Below are positions 51,498-60,331 of a stretch of 64,000 bases of DNA, one piece after another (position 1 is the first letter of the stretch; each line of letters opens with the position of its first letter). A model generated the notes under the pieces. It was given only the letters and a program-made list of their open reading frames with translations, made no database searches and had not been told where the DNA came from. A program made the position numbers and the translations under genes. The stretch is from Arthrobacter ipis. GTDB lineage: Bacteria > Actinomycetota > Actinomycetes > Actinomycetales > Micrococcaceae. Location of the stretch: positions 1 to 64,000 of the forward strand of contig NZ_JAAOXD010000003.1 of the NCBI RefSeq assembly GCF_014694315.1. The letters are read 5' to 3'.

Positions 51498-52187
51498 ATG
51501 AGCCTTCCGAAAACCGTACGGGCGTACTCGAGCGCCCTCGGGCCGGCAGGCTGTGTTGCCGGCACGTTTAATTACGACGCCATTTCGGGGCGGCTTGAAT
51601 GGTCCGATGAGCTGTACACGCTCCACGGTTACCGCCGGGGCGAGATCGTGCCCACCGTGGAGCTTCTCTACGCCCACAAGCATCCGGACGACAGGGACCG
51701 CTGCCATGACATCTTCACGGCGGCCTGCGAAGCGGGCGGATTTTTCTGCAGCTACCACCGCATCCTCGATGCCCGCATGCGGGAACACCGTGTCCTCACC
51801 GCCGGCGAGGCGCTCATGGAGGACGGCAGGCTCATTGCTGTTGAGGGGTTCATCGTTGACCTGACCAGCACCCTGCAGTGGGAAACGGAAAGGGCGGCAC
51901 GTGAGGCGGTTGAAGGTGCCCTTGGCACGCGAAGCACCATAGAACAGGCGAAGGGCATCCTGGTGGGCATCCTGCGAATTGGTTCCCAGGCCGCTTTCGA
52001 CCTGTTGGCCAAGTACAGCCAGGCCACCAACATCAAGGTGGCCAGCACGGCTGCAGACCTGGTACAGCTGGCCAACAACCCGCAGCAGGCGGCATTGCTT
52101 GACACGTTCGTCCAGGAGCTCCAGCGGGGCACGGACGGCCTGGCGGTCCGTGCTGCCGGGCAGTCGGTGAAGCCCGTCAGTCCGTAA
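51498..52187 (+). CDS. PAS-ANTAR RNA-binding antiterminator
   Basis: 229 aa: a PAS fold (about residues 20-125, with GRLEWSDELYTLHGY) followed by an ANTAR domain (about 140-200, with STIEQAKGILVGIL) that binds paired hairpins in nascent RNA to prevent termination. The ATG at 51498 follows AGGGAG. The sensor signal and RNA targets are unknown. ANTAR targets should be dual hairpins with exposed loops near a terminator, none of which is obvious beside this gene. Confidence 0.85.
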   Translation: MSLPKTVRAYSSALGPAGCVAGTFNYDAISGRLEWSDELYTLHGYRRGEIVPTVELLYAHKHPDDRDRCHDIFTAACEAGGFFCSYHRILDARMREHRVLTAGEALMEDGRLIAVEGFIVDLTSTLQWETERAAREAVEGALGTRSTIEQAKGILVGILRIGSQAAFDLLAKYSQATNIKVASTAADLVQLANNPQQAALLDTFVQELQRGTDGLAVRAAGQSVKPVSP

Positions 52188-52193
52188 AGTCCG

Positions 52194-52700
52194 TCAGCCC
52201 GTGAAGTCCCCGGCGCCACGGCGGAAATCGCCCAGGATCCGGATGAGCTGGTTCACGTCCTCCTCGCCGAAACCGGACTGGCCGAAAACCTCGGCGTTGA
52301 GTACCGCCGTCGCCCTTTTCGCCAACGTACGGCCCTCAGCCGTGAGCTCGATCAGCGTGGTGCGCCCGTCCGTGGGATGCGGTGAGCGGACCACCAGTCC
52401 CGCTGTCTGGAGGCGGTCCACGGCGTTGGTCACCGAGGTGGGATGGACCTGCAGCAGGGCGCTCGCTTTGTTCATCGGCAGGGCGCCGCTCCTGGCGAAG
52501 CTGAGCAGCGCCAGCAGTTCGTACCGGGCGAAGGTCAGTCCGAACGGCTTCAGAACCCCCTCGATGCGGGCCAGCAGGATCTGCTGGGTGCGCATGATTG
52601 CCGTGATGGCTGCCATCGGTGCGGCCACGTCACTCCAGCCGTGGCTCTCCCAGTTGCGCTGTGCATCGGCAATCGGGTCGCGGGGCAGCGGAGGGCTCAC
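52194..52700 (-). CDS. MarR family transcriptional regulator
   Basis: 168 aa with a winged helix (ALLQVHPTSVTNAVDRLQTAGLVVRSPHPTDGRTTLIELT in part) and dimerisation helices at both ends. The gene lies four bases downstream of the acyl-CoA synthetase on the same strand, so both are cotranscribed. It probably represses the divergent synthetase/dehydrogenase promoters via the inverted repeat at 54552-54589, with an acyl-CoA or aromatic acid as signal. Confidence 0.9.
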   Translation of the reverse strand: MSPPLPRDPIADAQRNWESHGWSDVAAPMAAITAIMRTQQILLARIEGVLKPFGLTFARYELLALLSFARSGALPMNKASALLQVHPTSVTNAVDRLQTAGLVVRSPHPTDGRTTLIELTAEGRTLAKRATAVLNAEVFGQSGFGEEDVNQLIRILGDFRRGAGDFTG

Positions 52701-52703
52701 GGC

Positions 52704-54524
52704 TCAGCCCTGGCTTCTCAGGCCCGGGAAATCCGTCTCGGAGTATTCCGTGCCCAGACCGAGGGGAACGCCGGCCGCCCCGTGTTGGGTGCCGTCCGAG
52801 TGGCGAAGCTCCTCGCTGCGCCGCAGCTCGACGCGGCGGATTTTTCCCGAAATGGTTTTCGGCAGCTCGGCAAACTCAAGCCTGCGGATGCGCTTGAACG
52901 GCGCCAGGTGGTCGCGGCAGTAGCGCAGGATTTCCTCGGCGAGCTCGGGTCCCGGTTCGTGGCCGGCAGCCAGCACCACGAATGCCTTGGGCACCGACAG
53001 TTTTAGCGGATCAGGGGAGGGAACGACGGCGGCCTCCGCCACCGCCGGGTGCTCGATGAGCACGCTCTCCAGCTCGAATGGGGAGAGCCGGTAGTCGGAG
53101 GACTTGAAGACGTCGTCGTCCCGGCCCACGTACGTTATGACGCCGTGCTCGTCCCGGCTGGCCATGTCGCCCGTGTGGTAGTAGCCGCCGCGGAACGCTT
53201 CGGCCGTCTTCTCCGGGTCGCCGTAGTACGACTTCATCAGCCCGGCGGGGCGGGGATCCAGGCGCAGGCACAGCTCGCCGTCGTCCGCTTCTTTTCCCGT
53301 CACGGGATCGACGAGGACCACGTCGTACCCCGGCAGGGGCTGGCCCATGGCGCCGATCTTGACGGGCTGGGCGGGGGTGTTGGCCACCTGTACCGTGGTC
53401 TCGGTCTGGCCGAAGCCGTCGCGGATGGTCTGGCCCCAGGCGCGCTGGACCTGGCCGATGACCTCCGCGTTGAGCGGCTCGCCGGCAGAAACAACCTTGG
53501 TGGGCGGATTTTTGAGGAGGCTGAGATCGGCCTGGATGAGCATCCGCCAGACGGTGGGCGGAGCGCAGAAGCTGGTGACCTTCTCCCGTTCCATCTGCTC
53601 CATCAGGGCCCTGGCATCGAAGCGTTCGTAGTTGTAGACGAACACGCAGGCCTCGGCTATCCACGGGGCGAACAGGTTGGACCAGGCGTGTTTTGCCCAG
53701 CCCGGAGAGGCCACGTTGAGGTGCACGTCGCCCGGCTCCAGGCCGATCCAGTACATCGTTGACAGGTGGCCCACCGGGTAGGACGTGTGGGTGTGTTCCA
53801 CGAGCTTGGCCTTCGAGGTGGTGCCCGAGGTGAAGTAGAGAAGCAGGGTTTCGTCCGCCAGAGTGGGTGCGTCGGGGGTGAACTCGCTGGTGGAGGCGGT
53901 GGAATCCGCGTACTGCAGCGCCTGCGCATTGGCGGCGCCGGCCTCAGTGCTGCCGGCGCGTGCGCTGCCAGTGGTGCTTGCTCCGCCAGTCGTGCGTGCG
54001 ATGCCGCTCGTGCCGGCGTCGGGCATTTCGATAAGCCGGTAGCGGCCGGGCACCTCGGCGAACTTACCGAGGTTTGAACTGCCGACGGCGGCCCAGCCCG
54101 CCTCCCCGCGCTCCACCCGGTCCTTCAGGTCCGCGGGACCCATGAGCGTAGTGGTGGGGATCAGCACGATGCCAAGCTTGATGCCGGCCAGCACCAGTTC
54201 CCACAGTTCCACCTGGTTGCCCAGCATGATGATCATGCGGTCGCCGCGCTTCACGCCCTGGCTGCGGAGCCAGTTGGCCACCTGGTTTGACCGGCCCGAC
54301 AGTTCGGCGAAGCTGCGCCGGGTGGCCGAGCCGTCCTGTTCCACGATCACCAGCGCCGGGTTGGCGGCGCTGGCAGGATCGGTAGCGATGGCGTCAAACC
54401 AGTCGAGTGCGAAGTTGAACTCCTTGGGCCGCGGCCATTCGAAGCTGGCCCTCGCCTGGAGGTAGTCCTGGCGCAAAGCGAGCAGCTGGTCACGTGCGGC
54501 ACGGAAGTCGTCGGTGACTGTCAA
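52704..54524 (-). CDS. Acyl-CoA synthetase (AMP-forming)
   Basis: Activates a carboxylic acid to its CoA thioester. About 606 aa: the P-loop FTSGTTSKAK near residue 230, DGFGQTE, YHTGDMASRDEHG, and the catalytic lysine in LPKTISGKIRR. An Ala/Ser/Thr/Gly-rich insert of about 45 residues (near residue 170) is not conserved. The TTG at 54524 is chosen because AAAGGTG lies just upstream; a GTG at 54551 touches the operator arm. The acid is uncertain (medium-chain or aromatic). Cotranscribed with marR. Confidence 0.88.
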   Translation of the reverse strand: MTVTDDFRAARDQLLALRQDYLQARASFEWPRPKEFNFALDWFDAIATDPASAANPALVIVEQDGSATRRSFAELSGRSNQVANWLRSQGVKRGDRMIIMLGNQVELWELVLAGIKLGIVLIPTTTLMGPADLKDRVERGEAGWAAVGSSNLGKFAEVPGRYRLIEMPDAGTSGIARTTGGASTTGSARAGSTEAGAANAQALQYADSTASTSEFTPDAPTLADETLLLYFTSGTTSKAKLVEHTHTSYPVGHLSTMYWIGLEPGDVHLNVASPGWAKHAWSNLFAPWIAEACVFVYNYERFDARALMEQMEREKVTSFCAPPTVWRMLIQADLSLLKNPPTKVVSAGEPLNAEVIGQVQRAWGQTIRDGFGQTETTVQVANTPAQPVKIGAMGQPLPGYDVVLVDPVTGKEADDGELCLRLDPRPAGLMKSYYGDPEKTAEAFRGGYYHTGDMASRDEHGVITYVGRDDDVFKSSDYRLSPFELESVLIEHPAVAEAAVVPSPDPLKLSVPKAFVVLAAGHEPGPELAEEILRYCRDHLAPFKRIRRLEFAELPKTISGKIRRVELRRSEELRHSDGTQHGAAGVPLGLGTEYSETDFPGLRSQG

Positions 54525-54551
54525 GGGGGCACCTTTCGCCTGGGGATTCAC

Positions 54552-54589
54552 GTCCTAGTGATCCACATCACTGTGCAATATACTAGGAC
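54552..54589. promoter_or_regulatory. MarR-type operator shared by divergent synthetase and dehydrogenase promoters
   Basis: GTCCTAGT (54552-54559) and ACTAGGAC (54582-54589) are perfectly complementary, 22 bp apart. TATACT (54579-54584) on the plus strand and TATATT (54582-54577) on the minus strand are likely -10 elements that overlap the right arm. Binding here would block both promoters. Confidence 0.75.
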
Positions 54590-54619
54590 ATCCAACGGTT
54601 TGGAAGAGTGAAGGGACCT

Positions 54620-55876
54620 ATGCCCGTGCAGCCACAAGGACGTGACAACGGACAGCCCGCAGAGGCTACAACGGGGGAAACGGGGAAAGCCACAGCGGGG
54701 GAAGCGGGGACCGTGGCGCCGCCGTTTGCCGATGCCGATCTCATGTATGTTGCGGACATGCTTCCGCCTGCTGAGCTGACCCGCTATCTCGAAATCCGGG
54801 ACTTCCTGCAGTCCAGGGTCCGGGCCCAGTCCATCGAATACTGGAACCGGGAAGAGTTCCCGTTCGGGCTGCTCGCGGAGCTCGGGAAGCACGGGCTTGG
54901 CGGGCTGCAGACGGACGGGACATCCACGCTCTTCAAGGGCCTCATGTACGTTGAGGTGGCCCGCGCCGATGTCTCCCTGTCGGCTCTGGTTGGCATCCAC
55001 AACGAACTGATCGTCGGCATGATCGACGCTCTGGGGTCGGAGGAGCAGAAGCAGCGGTGGCTGCCGGGACTGACCGCCTTCACCCAGCTGGGGGCCTTCG
55101 CGCTGACCGAGCCGGAGCACGGCTCGGACATCGCTGGCGGGCTGGCCACCACGGCCCGGCTGGAGGACGGCGAATGGGTCATCGACGGGGCCAAGCGGTG
55201 GATAGGCGCCGGAACCATCGCCGACTTTGCGCTCGTGTGGGCCCGGGACGCTGCCGACCAGCAGATCAAGGGCTTCATTGTCGAGACGGACCGCCCCGGC
55301 TACACGGCGACCAAGATCAGCAACAAGATCGGGCTCCGGATCATGCAGAACGCCGATATCCAGCTGGACGGCGTCCGCATTCCGGAGACCAATATGCTCC
55401 CCGGCGCCACGGATTTCACCAAGGCCAACGAACTGCTCAGGGATTCCCGGGCCTGGGTGGGCTGGCAGGCAGCAGGCATTCAGCTCGCGGCCTTTGACGT
55501 TGCCCGTTCCTATTCGCTGCAGCGCCGCCAGTTCGGCAAGGAGCTGGCACGCTTCCAGCTCATCCAGCAGCAGCTTGCCGAGATCCTGGGCAACGCCTCG
55601 GCCTCGCTGGCCCTGATGGCACAGCTGGCCCGGATCCAGGAGGAGGGCAGGCTGGAAATGGCCCAGGCGGCGATGGCCAAGGCCACCACCACCCGGCTGG
55701 CCCGCGCTTCCGTGGCCCTGGGCCGGTCGCTGCTGGGCGGCAACGGCATCAGCAGCGACTTCGAGATGGGGAAACTCTTCGGTGACGCCGAGATCCTCTA
55801 CACCTACGAGGGCAGCTACGAGATCAATTCCCTGATTGTGGCCCGGGCCGTGACAGGAAAATCGGCCTTCGTCTAA
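54620..55876 (+). CDS. Acyl-CoA dehydrogenase
   Basis: 418 aa, FAD-dependent. After a Thr/Gly/Glu-rich N-terminal extension (about 30 residues) come the N-terminal helical domain, the beta domain (LTEPEHGSDIAGG) and the C-terminal domain with catalytic glutamate in YTYEGSYEIN. Closest in character to glutaryl-CoA dehydrogenases or broad-range ACADs. The ATG at 54620 follows GAAGGGA. Divergent from an acyl-CoA synthetase, it oxidises that enzyme's product in the likely pathway. Confidence 0.9.
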   Translation: MPVQPQGRDNGQPAEATTGETGKATAGEAGTVAPPFADADLMYVADMLPPAELTRYLEIRDFLQSRVRAQSIEYWNREEFPFGLLAELGKHGLGGLQTDGTSTLFKGLMYVEVARADVSLSALVGIHNELIVGMIDALGSEEQKQRWLPGLTAFTQLGAFALTEPEHGSDIAGGLATTARLEDGEWVIDGAKRWIGAGTIADFALVWARDAADQQIKGFIVETDRPGYTATKISNKIGLRIMQNADIQLDGVRIPETNMLPGATDFTKANELLRDSRAWVGWQAAGIQLAAFDVARSYSLQRRQFGKELARFQLIQQQLAEILGNASASLALMAQLARIQEEGRLEMAQAAMAKATTTRLARASVALGRSLLGGNGISSDFEMGKLFGDAEILYTYEGSYEINSLIVARAVTGKSAFV

Positions 55877-55884
55877 GGAGCGTT

Positions 55885-56472
55885 CTAACCAGCCAGCGCT
55901 GCAGCTTCCCGCGCTGCGGCCTCCAGTTGCTGCACGTAGGCGGCCTGCTCCGCCGCGCCCCGCTGAGGGAGGTTGGGGTCGTTGGGGCCCTGTCCGGCGG
56001 AGCCGTCGATGAGTTCGCGGATGATGTCAGCGTGCCCCAGGTGCTGCGCCGTCTCGGCACACATGTGTACCAGCATCTGGTGCAGGGTCACGTTCCTGCG
56101 TTCTTCCCGCCACCAGGGCACCACGCCCGGAGCGTCCAGGGGCAGCGCTTCGATGGTGGCATCGGTGTGCGCCGCCGAGAAGTGGTGCAGCTCGACGATC
56201 TCGGCACGCGTCTGCTCCCGGGTGGCCCACATGTCTGCGTCCGGTTCGGCCCCGTCGGCGAACCAGGGCAGCACCCGGCCACTCGGCCGGCCGAACACCT
56301 CGCCGAAATAATCCAGTTCCACGCTGGCCACGTGTTTGACCAGGCCCAGGAGATTGGTGCCGGTGGGCGTCATCGGCCGGCGGACGTCGTACTCGCCCAG
56401 GCCGTCAAGCTTGGCGAGGAGCTGGGCGCGCCGTGTCCGGAGGTAATGGTGGAGGGTCGCTTTTTCATCCAT
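55885..56472 (-). CDS. DinB-like (DUF664) protein
   Basis: 195 aa four-helix bundle of the DinB superfamily. Candidate metal-binding histidines are in LVKHVASVE, LVHMCAETAQHLGHAD (two). Members include mycothiol- and bacillithiol-dependent transferases, but the specific reaction is not known here. No signal peptide. It is convergent with the acyl-CoA dehydrogenase. Confidence 0.82.
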   Translation of the reverse strand: MDEKATLHHYLRTRRAQLLAKLDGLGEYDVRRPMTPTGTNLLGLVKHVASVELDYFGEVFGRPSGRVLPWFADGAEPDADMWATREQTRAEIVELHHFSAAHTDATIEALPLDAPGVVPWWREERRNVTLHQMLVHMCAETAQHLGHADIIRELIDGSAGQGPNDPNLPQRGAAEQAAYVQQLEAAAREAAALAG

Positions 56473-56502
56473 GGCGGCACTCTACCGGGCCGGAAACAAA
56501 AA

Positions 56503-56537
56503 ACTCCCCTGTGCGTGCCAGGCACGGACAGGGGAGT
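56503..56537 (-). terminator. Terminator after the cold-shock gene
   Basis: ACTCCCCTGT (56503-56512) and ACAGGGGAGT (56528-56537) form a hairpin with an inner GTGC/GCAC pairing; the flanks carry AAAAA and TCTTT, so it may act on both strands. Confidence 0.85.
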
Positions 56538-56550
56538 CTTTGGAAAGCCG

Positions 56551-56754
56551 TTACAGCGGGCGAATGTTCTCTGCCTGCGGACCCTTGGGGCCCTGGGTCA
56601 CCTCGAACTCGACCTTCTGGTTTTCATCCAGGGAGCGGTAACCGCTGCTGGCAATTGCTGAATAGTGGGCGAATACATCTGCTGATCCATCATCCGGAGC
56701 GATGAAGCCGAAGCCCTTTTCGGCGTTGAACCATTTAACTGTGCCTGTTGCCAT
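56551..56754 (-). CDS. Cold-shock protein (CspA family)
   Basis: 67 aa, a single cold-shock domain that binds single-stranded RNA and DNA. RNP1 is KGFGFI (residues 14-19) and RNP2 VFAHYS (27-32). The ATG at 56754 follows AAGGAAGT. A long leader (to about 56910) without genes fits cold-shock 5' UTR control. The longer upstream frame is not real. Confidence 0.93.
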   Translation of the reverse strand: MATGTVKWFNAEKGFGFIAPDDGSADVFAHYSAIASSGYRSLDENQKVEFEVTQGPKGPQAENIRPL

Positions 56755-56938
56755 TGCTACTTCCTTTGTAACCCTTTTTCTGGTCCTGCTCCGACAGCAG
56801 GCAGACGCGGAAATTGTTCTCCGCTGTCTCCAACCTATGGGCCATACGCCGGGCGTGCAATAGTTGCCGTCATCAGGAGTCCCACCTGTAACGGGAGATT
56901 CTGTCCACAAACGTCATTCCGAGAGGCTGTTTCCGGGT

Positions 56939-57259
56939 CTAGGGTGTGCTCCCCGGCTCCTGGCCGGTGTCCTCCCACTGCACGTCGAGATTGCGGAAAA
57001 CCGGGGGTCCGTCACACAGGGCCGCCATCTGCGCGGCGAAGTCTGACGTCTCAGGCCGGTTGGAATTTTCCATCGCCGACTCGTAGGAGTCGAATTCCAC
57101 GATGGTGAAGTAGGTCCCCGGACGGTCGCGGTCCGCCGTGGCGGTGATGCGGCGAAACGTCGGTGTGGTGGCTCCCTCCGTTCTCGACGGGCGGCCCAGC
57201 GCTTCGACCTCCTCGATGCGTGAGGTCTGGAATTCAATGATCTGCACAAACCCGGCCAT
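56939..57259 (-). CDS. Antibiotic biosynthesis monooxygenase (ABM)-like domain protein
   Basis: 106 aa with an ABM-like ferredoxin fold (AGFVQIIEFQTSRIEEVEAL; TYFTIVEFDSYESAMENS). Members range from haem-degrading enzymes to unknowns; no haem-binding histidine can be assigned. The ATG at 57259 follows AAGGAGC. An upstream frame lacks a ribosome binding site. Confidence 0.72.
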   Translation of the reverse strand: MAGFVQIIEFQTSRIEEVEALGRPSRTEGATTPTFRRITATADRDRPGTYFTIVEFDSYESAMENSNRPETSDFAAQMAALCDGPPVFRNLDVQWEDTGQEPGSTP

Positions 57260-57339
57260 GACGGCTCCTTGACGGCGGTGGTGACTGATGCCGCTCACGG
57301 TAGACCCGGCGTCGGGCCAGCGCAACCGTTATGCGGCTG

Positions 57340-57966
57340 CTACCGCATCCCCTCCCGGCGGATGGCGGTGGCGATGGCCGCGGCCCTCGTTTCCACGCCC
57401 AGTTTGGCGTAGATGTGGGCGAGATGGGTCTTGACGGTGGCCTCGGAGATGAACAGCCGTTGCCCCAGCTCCCTGTTGCTGAGCCCCTCGGTGAGGAGGC
57501 TCAGCAGCTCGGCCTCCCGCGGTGTCAGCACCTCGTCAGGGCTGCGTAGCTGCTGGAAGAGTCGGGAGGCCACCGGCGGGCTCATGACGCTCTTGCCCTG
57601 GACGGCGCCCCGGACGGCGGCGAAGATCTCCTCGGGCGCGGCGTCCTTCAGGAGGTAGCCCATGGCCCCGGCATCCACGGCCCGGACAATGTCGGCGTCG
57701 GAATCATAGGTGGTGAAGACCAGAACGGCCTGCCTGCGGTTGCGTTCGCGGAGCTTCCGGATCGCCTCGATCCCGTCCATGCCCGGGCCCATGGCCAGGT
57801 CCATCACCACGACGTCGGGGGCGTGCCCTTCCACAGCGGCCAGGGCTTCCTCGCCCGAGGAGGCCTCCGCCACCACCTCGATGTCCGGCTGCGTCCCCAG
57901 CAGGGCCTTTAGTCCGCTGCGGACCACGAGATGGTCGTCGACCAGGAGCACAGTGATGGCGCTCAT
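57340..57966 (-). CDS. NarL/LuxR-type response regulator
   Basis: 208 aa: receiver domain with phospho-acceptor Asp 56 in VVMDLAM and Lys in the switch region, then a LuxR helix-turn-helix (LTPREAELLSLLTEGLSNRE, in part). It overlaps the sensor kinase gene by four bases. By synteny with the HbpS-SenS-SenR system it is a candidate SenR counterpart. The DNA target is unknown. Confidence 0.92.
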   Translation of the reverse strand: MSAITVLLVDDHLVVRSGLKALLGTQPDIEVVAEASSGEEALAAVEGHAPDVVVMDLAMGPGMDGIEAIRKLRERNRRQAVLVFTTYDSDADIVRAVDAGAMGYLLKDAAPEEIFAAVRGAVQGKSVMSPPVASRLFQQLRSPDEVLTPREAELLSLLTEGLSNRELGQRLFISEATVKTHLAHIYAKLGVETRAAAIATAIRREGMR

Positions 57967-59159
57967 TCTTCCCCCCTTGCCGGCAGCTGCGCCGCCACAA
58001 CAGTTCCCTCGCCCGGGGCGCTTTCCACCGAGAAGGCGCCGCCCAGCTGCTCCACCCGCTGCCGCATGGCCCGCAGTCCGTATCCACCGGCGTCCGACGG
58101 CGGTGCTACCGCCGCCGGATCGAAGCCCGCGCCGTCATCGTAAATGTCCAGCGTGACCGCATCCGGCAGGAAGCCGAGGGTGATGGTGGTGGTGTCCGCG
58201 GAGGCGTGCAGCTTGATGTTCGAGGTGGCGCTCTGCACCACCCTGAGGAGGGCATGGCGGACCTCGCCGGCCACTTCCCGGGGTTCGCCGGTGACCAGCA
58301 GCCTGGCGTCCGGCACGTACTGCGAGGCGGCCTGCAGCAGGGCGTCCGGCAGCGGCGAGGCGTCGAGGCCGGGGGACGCGAGTTCGTGGACCAGGCTGCG
58401 GGTGTCGGAGAGGTTCCGGCGCAGCAATTCGCTGGCCTGCCGGAGATCCTGCCGGGACGCCGGCTCCGGCCAGGCACGGTTCGCGGCCTCGAGCAGGAGC
58501 AGGCTGCTGGCGAGGCCCTGGGTCACGGTGTCGTGAATCTCCCGGGAGACGCGCTCACGCTCCGCGATGGTGCCCGCCCGGCGCTCGCTGGCCGCCAGCT
58601 GCCCCTGGGCCAGCGACACTTCACGGTGCAGGCGCCGCTGCTCGGCGGCGTCGTGCTCAATGCGGTCGTAGATCAGCGTCAGCAGGACGCCGGCGGCGAG
58701 CGGTCCCAGGAGCATCGCCAGATCAGTGCCGTCGCTGAGCCGGAACAAGCCCGCGGCGGTTGCTGCCGCCGTCGCCCCCGCCGCCGCGTAGGCGACCGCC
58801 CCGGTGAAGGCGATGCGGCAGAGGAAGAACAGCGCAAACGAGCACCAGGCGAAGCTGGGTGCGGAGACCACCAGGACGGCCCAGACGGCGACCAGGACGA
58901 ACATCCACACGGCCCAGGGGCGCCGGCGCTGGGCGAGCACGGCGATGACGGCGTACAGGGCGCAGGCGGCGGCCGCCAGCGCGAGGACCAGCAGGTTGTC
59001 CTGGGCGCTGTGCCGCATCACGTAGCGCACCACCGAAGCCACGATGAGCACGGCGAACCCGAGGTGGACCGCAGCGTCGATCCGTCCCAGCCGGCTGCCC
59101 GCTATAGGGCCCGTGCGTGCGGGAAGTAGTTCCGGTGCAGTGGGGGCGGTGAAGGGCAT
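57963..59159 (-). CDS. HisKA_3 sensor histidine kinase
   Basis: 398 aa with five or six N-terminal transmembrane helices (about residues 28-165), a short cytoplasmic linker, the HisKA_3 box with phospho-acceptor His 209 in REIHDTVTQG, and a HATPase domain with GYGLRAMRQR. The ATG at 59159 gives the membrane domain directly; a longer upstream frame is not conserved in character. The five-helix sensor layout and the divergent HbpS-like gene recall SenS of Streptomyces. The extracytoplasmic signal could be haem or redox state via HbpS. Confidence 0.9.
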   Translation of the reverse strand: MPFTAPTAPELLPARTGPIAGSRLGRIDAAVHLGFAVLIVASVVRYVMRHSAQDNLLVLALAAAACALYAVIAVLAQRRRPWAVWMFVLVAVWAVLVVSAPSFAWCSFALFFLCRIAFTGAVAYAAAGATAAATAAGLFRLSDGTDLAMLLGPLAAGVLLTLIYDRIEHDAAEQRRLHREVSLAQGQLAASERRAGTIAERERVSREIHDTVTQGLASSLLLLEAANRAWPEPASRQDLRQASELLRRNLSDTRSLVHELASPGLDASPLPDALLQAASQYVPDARLLVTGEPREVAGEVRHALLRVVQSATSNIKLHASADTTTITLGFLPDAVTLDIYDDGAGFDPAAVAPPSDAGGYGLRAMRQRVEQLGGAFSVESAPGEGTVVAAQLPARGEE

Positions 59160-59233
59160 GGGCGGGTCCGGTTCCGGTGGGAGACGTGCTACGAACCATG
59201 CTATTGCCCGCACTGTTGCTGGTCTCTCAGTCT

Positions 59234-59257
59234 TTCGGCTGATACCGCCAGCCGGAA
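59234..59257. promoter_or_regulatory. Imperfect inverted repeat between kinase and HbpS genes
   Basis: TTCGGCTG (59234-59241) and CAGCCGGAA (59249-59257) pair with one extra base. It lies in the 221-bp divergent promoter region and may be the response regulator's binding site. Low certainty. Confidence 0.35.
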
Positions 59258-59380
59258 GTACCAGCCAGTCCCAACTGATGGCCTGATGCGCCAGCGGCGG
59301 CACAGGTCCACGATGGAAAAGTAGCCGCCTGGCTGCGCCCGCAAACATGGGCTGCGCCCCCCTTATCGAAGGAGAACCAC

Positions 59381-59962
59381 GTGAAGAAGTCCCAGAAGAT
59401 ATTTGCCGCCGCGGCGGCCGGAGCGCTCGCCCTCACCGCCGGTGCCGCCGCCCTCACCAATTCGGGATCAGGGCCTTCCCCCGCAGCGGCTTCGGTAGAG
59501 CCCGCGGCGGCTGTTCCCGCCGCGGATGTCCAGCCGGGTGCGGACAACGTCGTCGCCCAGAACCGGATCACCGTTGGCGCCTCGGCGAAGGCAGTGGGCG
59601 CTGCGCTCGCCAAGTGCCAGGCCGACAAGCTGCCTTTCGTCACGGTGGCCCTGGTGGACCGGTTCGGCACCGTCCAGGCACTCCTGCGTGGCGACAATGC
59701 AGCCGAGCACACCATCGAGTCGGCCAAGCGCAAGGCGTACACTGCCGCAGCGCTCGGCAGCCCCACCAGCGAACTTGCCAAGCGCATCTCCGGCAACGGG
59801 CCGAGCATCGCGGACCTTCCCGGCACTCTGTTCCTCCCGGGCGGTGTCCCGCTGAAGGTGAACGGCGTCTCCGTGGCGGGCATCGGCGTTGGCGGCGCCC
59901 CCGACGGCAAGCTGGATGAAGCCTGCGCCGAGGCTGGCGCCGCCGTGATCGCCGCCAAGTAG
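59381..59962 (+). CDS. HbpS-like haem-binding secreted protein
   Basis: 193 aa with a signal peptide (about residues 1-25, ending near GAAA) and an Ala/Pro linker, then the HbpS/GlcG domain (ITVGASAKAVGAALAKC; VALVDRFGTVQALLRGDNA; GVPLKVNGVSVAGIGVGGAPDG in part). HbpS of Streptomyces binds haem, senses oxidative stress, and modulates the SenS kinase outside the membrane. The divergent kinase/regulator pair here makes the same arrangement likely. The ATG follows GAAGGAGA. Confidence 0.87.
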   Translation: MKKSQKIFAAAAAGALALTAGAAALTNSGSGPSPAAASVEPAAAVPAADVQPGADNVVAQNRITVGASAKAVGAALAKCQADKLPFVTVALVDRFGTVQALLRGDNAAEHTIESAKRKAYTAAALGSPTSELAKRISGNGPSIADLPGTLFLPGGVPLKVNGVSVAGIGVGGAPDGKLDEACAEAGAAVIAAK

Positions 59963-59972
59963 GTTCCGCGCT

Positions 59973-60263
59973 GTGGTTGATGACGGGCACGACGGCAGCC
60001 GGGCGGCCAGGGTCTTTCGCTCGCCGGCCTGGCGCTGCTCGTTGCGTGTCCCCGTGAACCGCGTCAACAAGCTCGGCTGGACCGCTGTTCAGGAAGCCAT
60101 CCTCCTGAACAATGGAGGCCCGAGGCAGCAGGACGTGGTGCGGCAGCTGCTGGACGCCGGAGCGGACCCCAACATCCGGGACCCGCAGGGCAGGACGGCT
60201 GTGGAGAACGCCGAGCGTCTGGGCTTTGCCGAGATCGCCCGGCTTATCCGGTCGCGGAGCTGA
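59973..60263 (+). pseudogene. Ankyrin-repeat protein fragment
   Basis: 96 aa in an open frame. The C-terminal 70 residues hold two ankyrin units (KLGWTAVQEAILLNN... and QGRTAVENAERLGFAEIARL). The first 27 residues are unlike ankyrin. Actinobacterial proteins of this type usually have additional N-terminal units, so this looks N-terminally truncated. Starts: ATG-equivalent at 59973 or GTG at 60054, neither with a good ribosome binding site. It follows the HbpS gene by 10 bp, so it might still be translated. Confidence 0.5.
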
Positions 60264-60331
60264 CGGTGCTGAACTGGCCAGCTTTGGGACTGCCAGCCGC
60301 CAGGTTCGGCCGTTTCACCGTGCCCGCAGCG

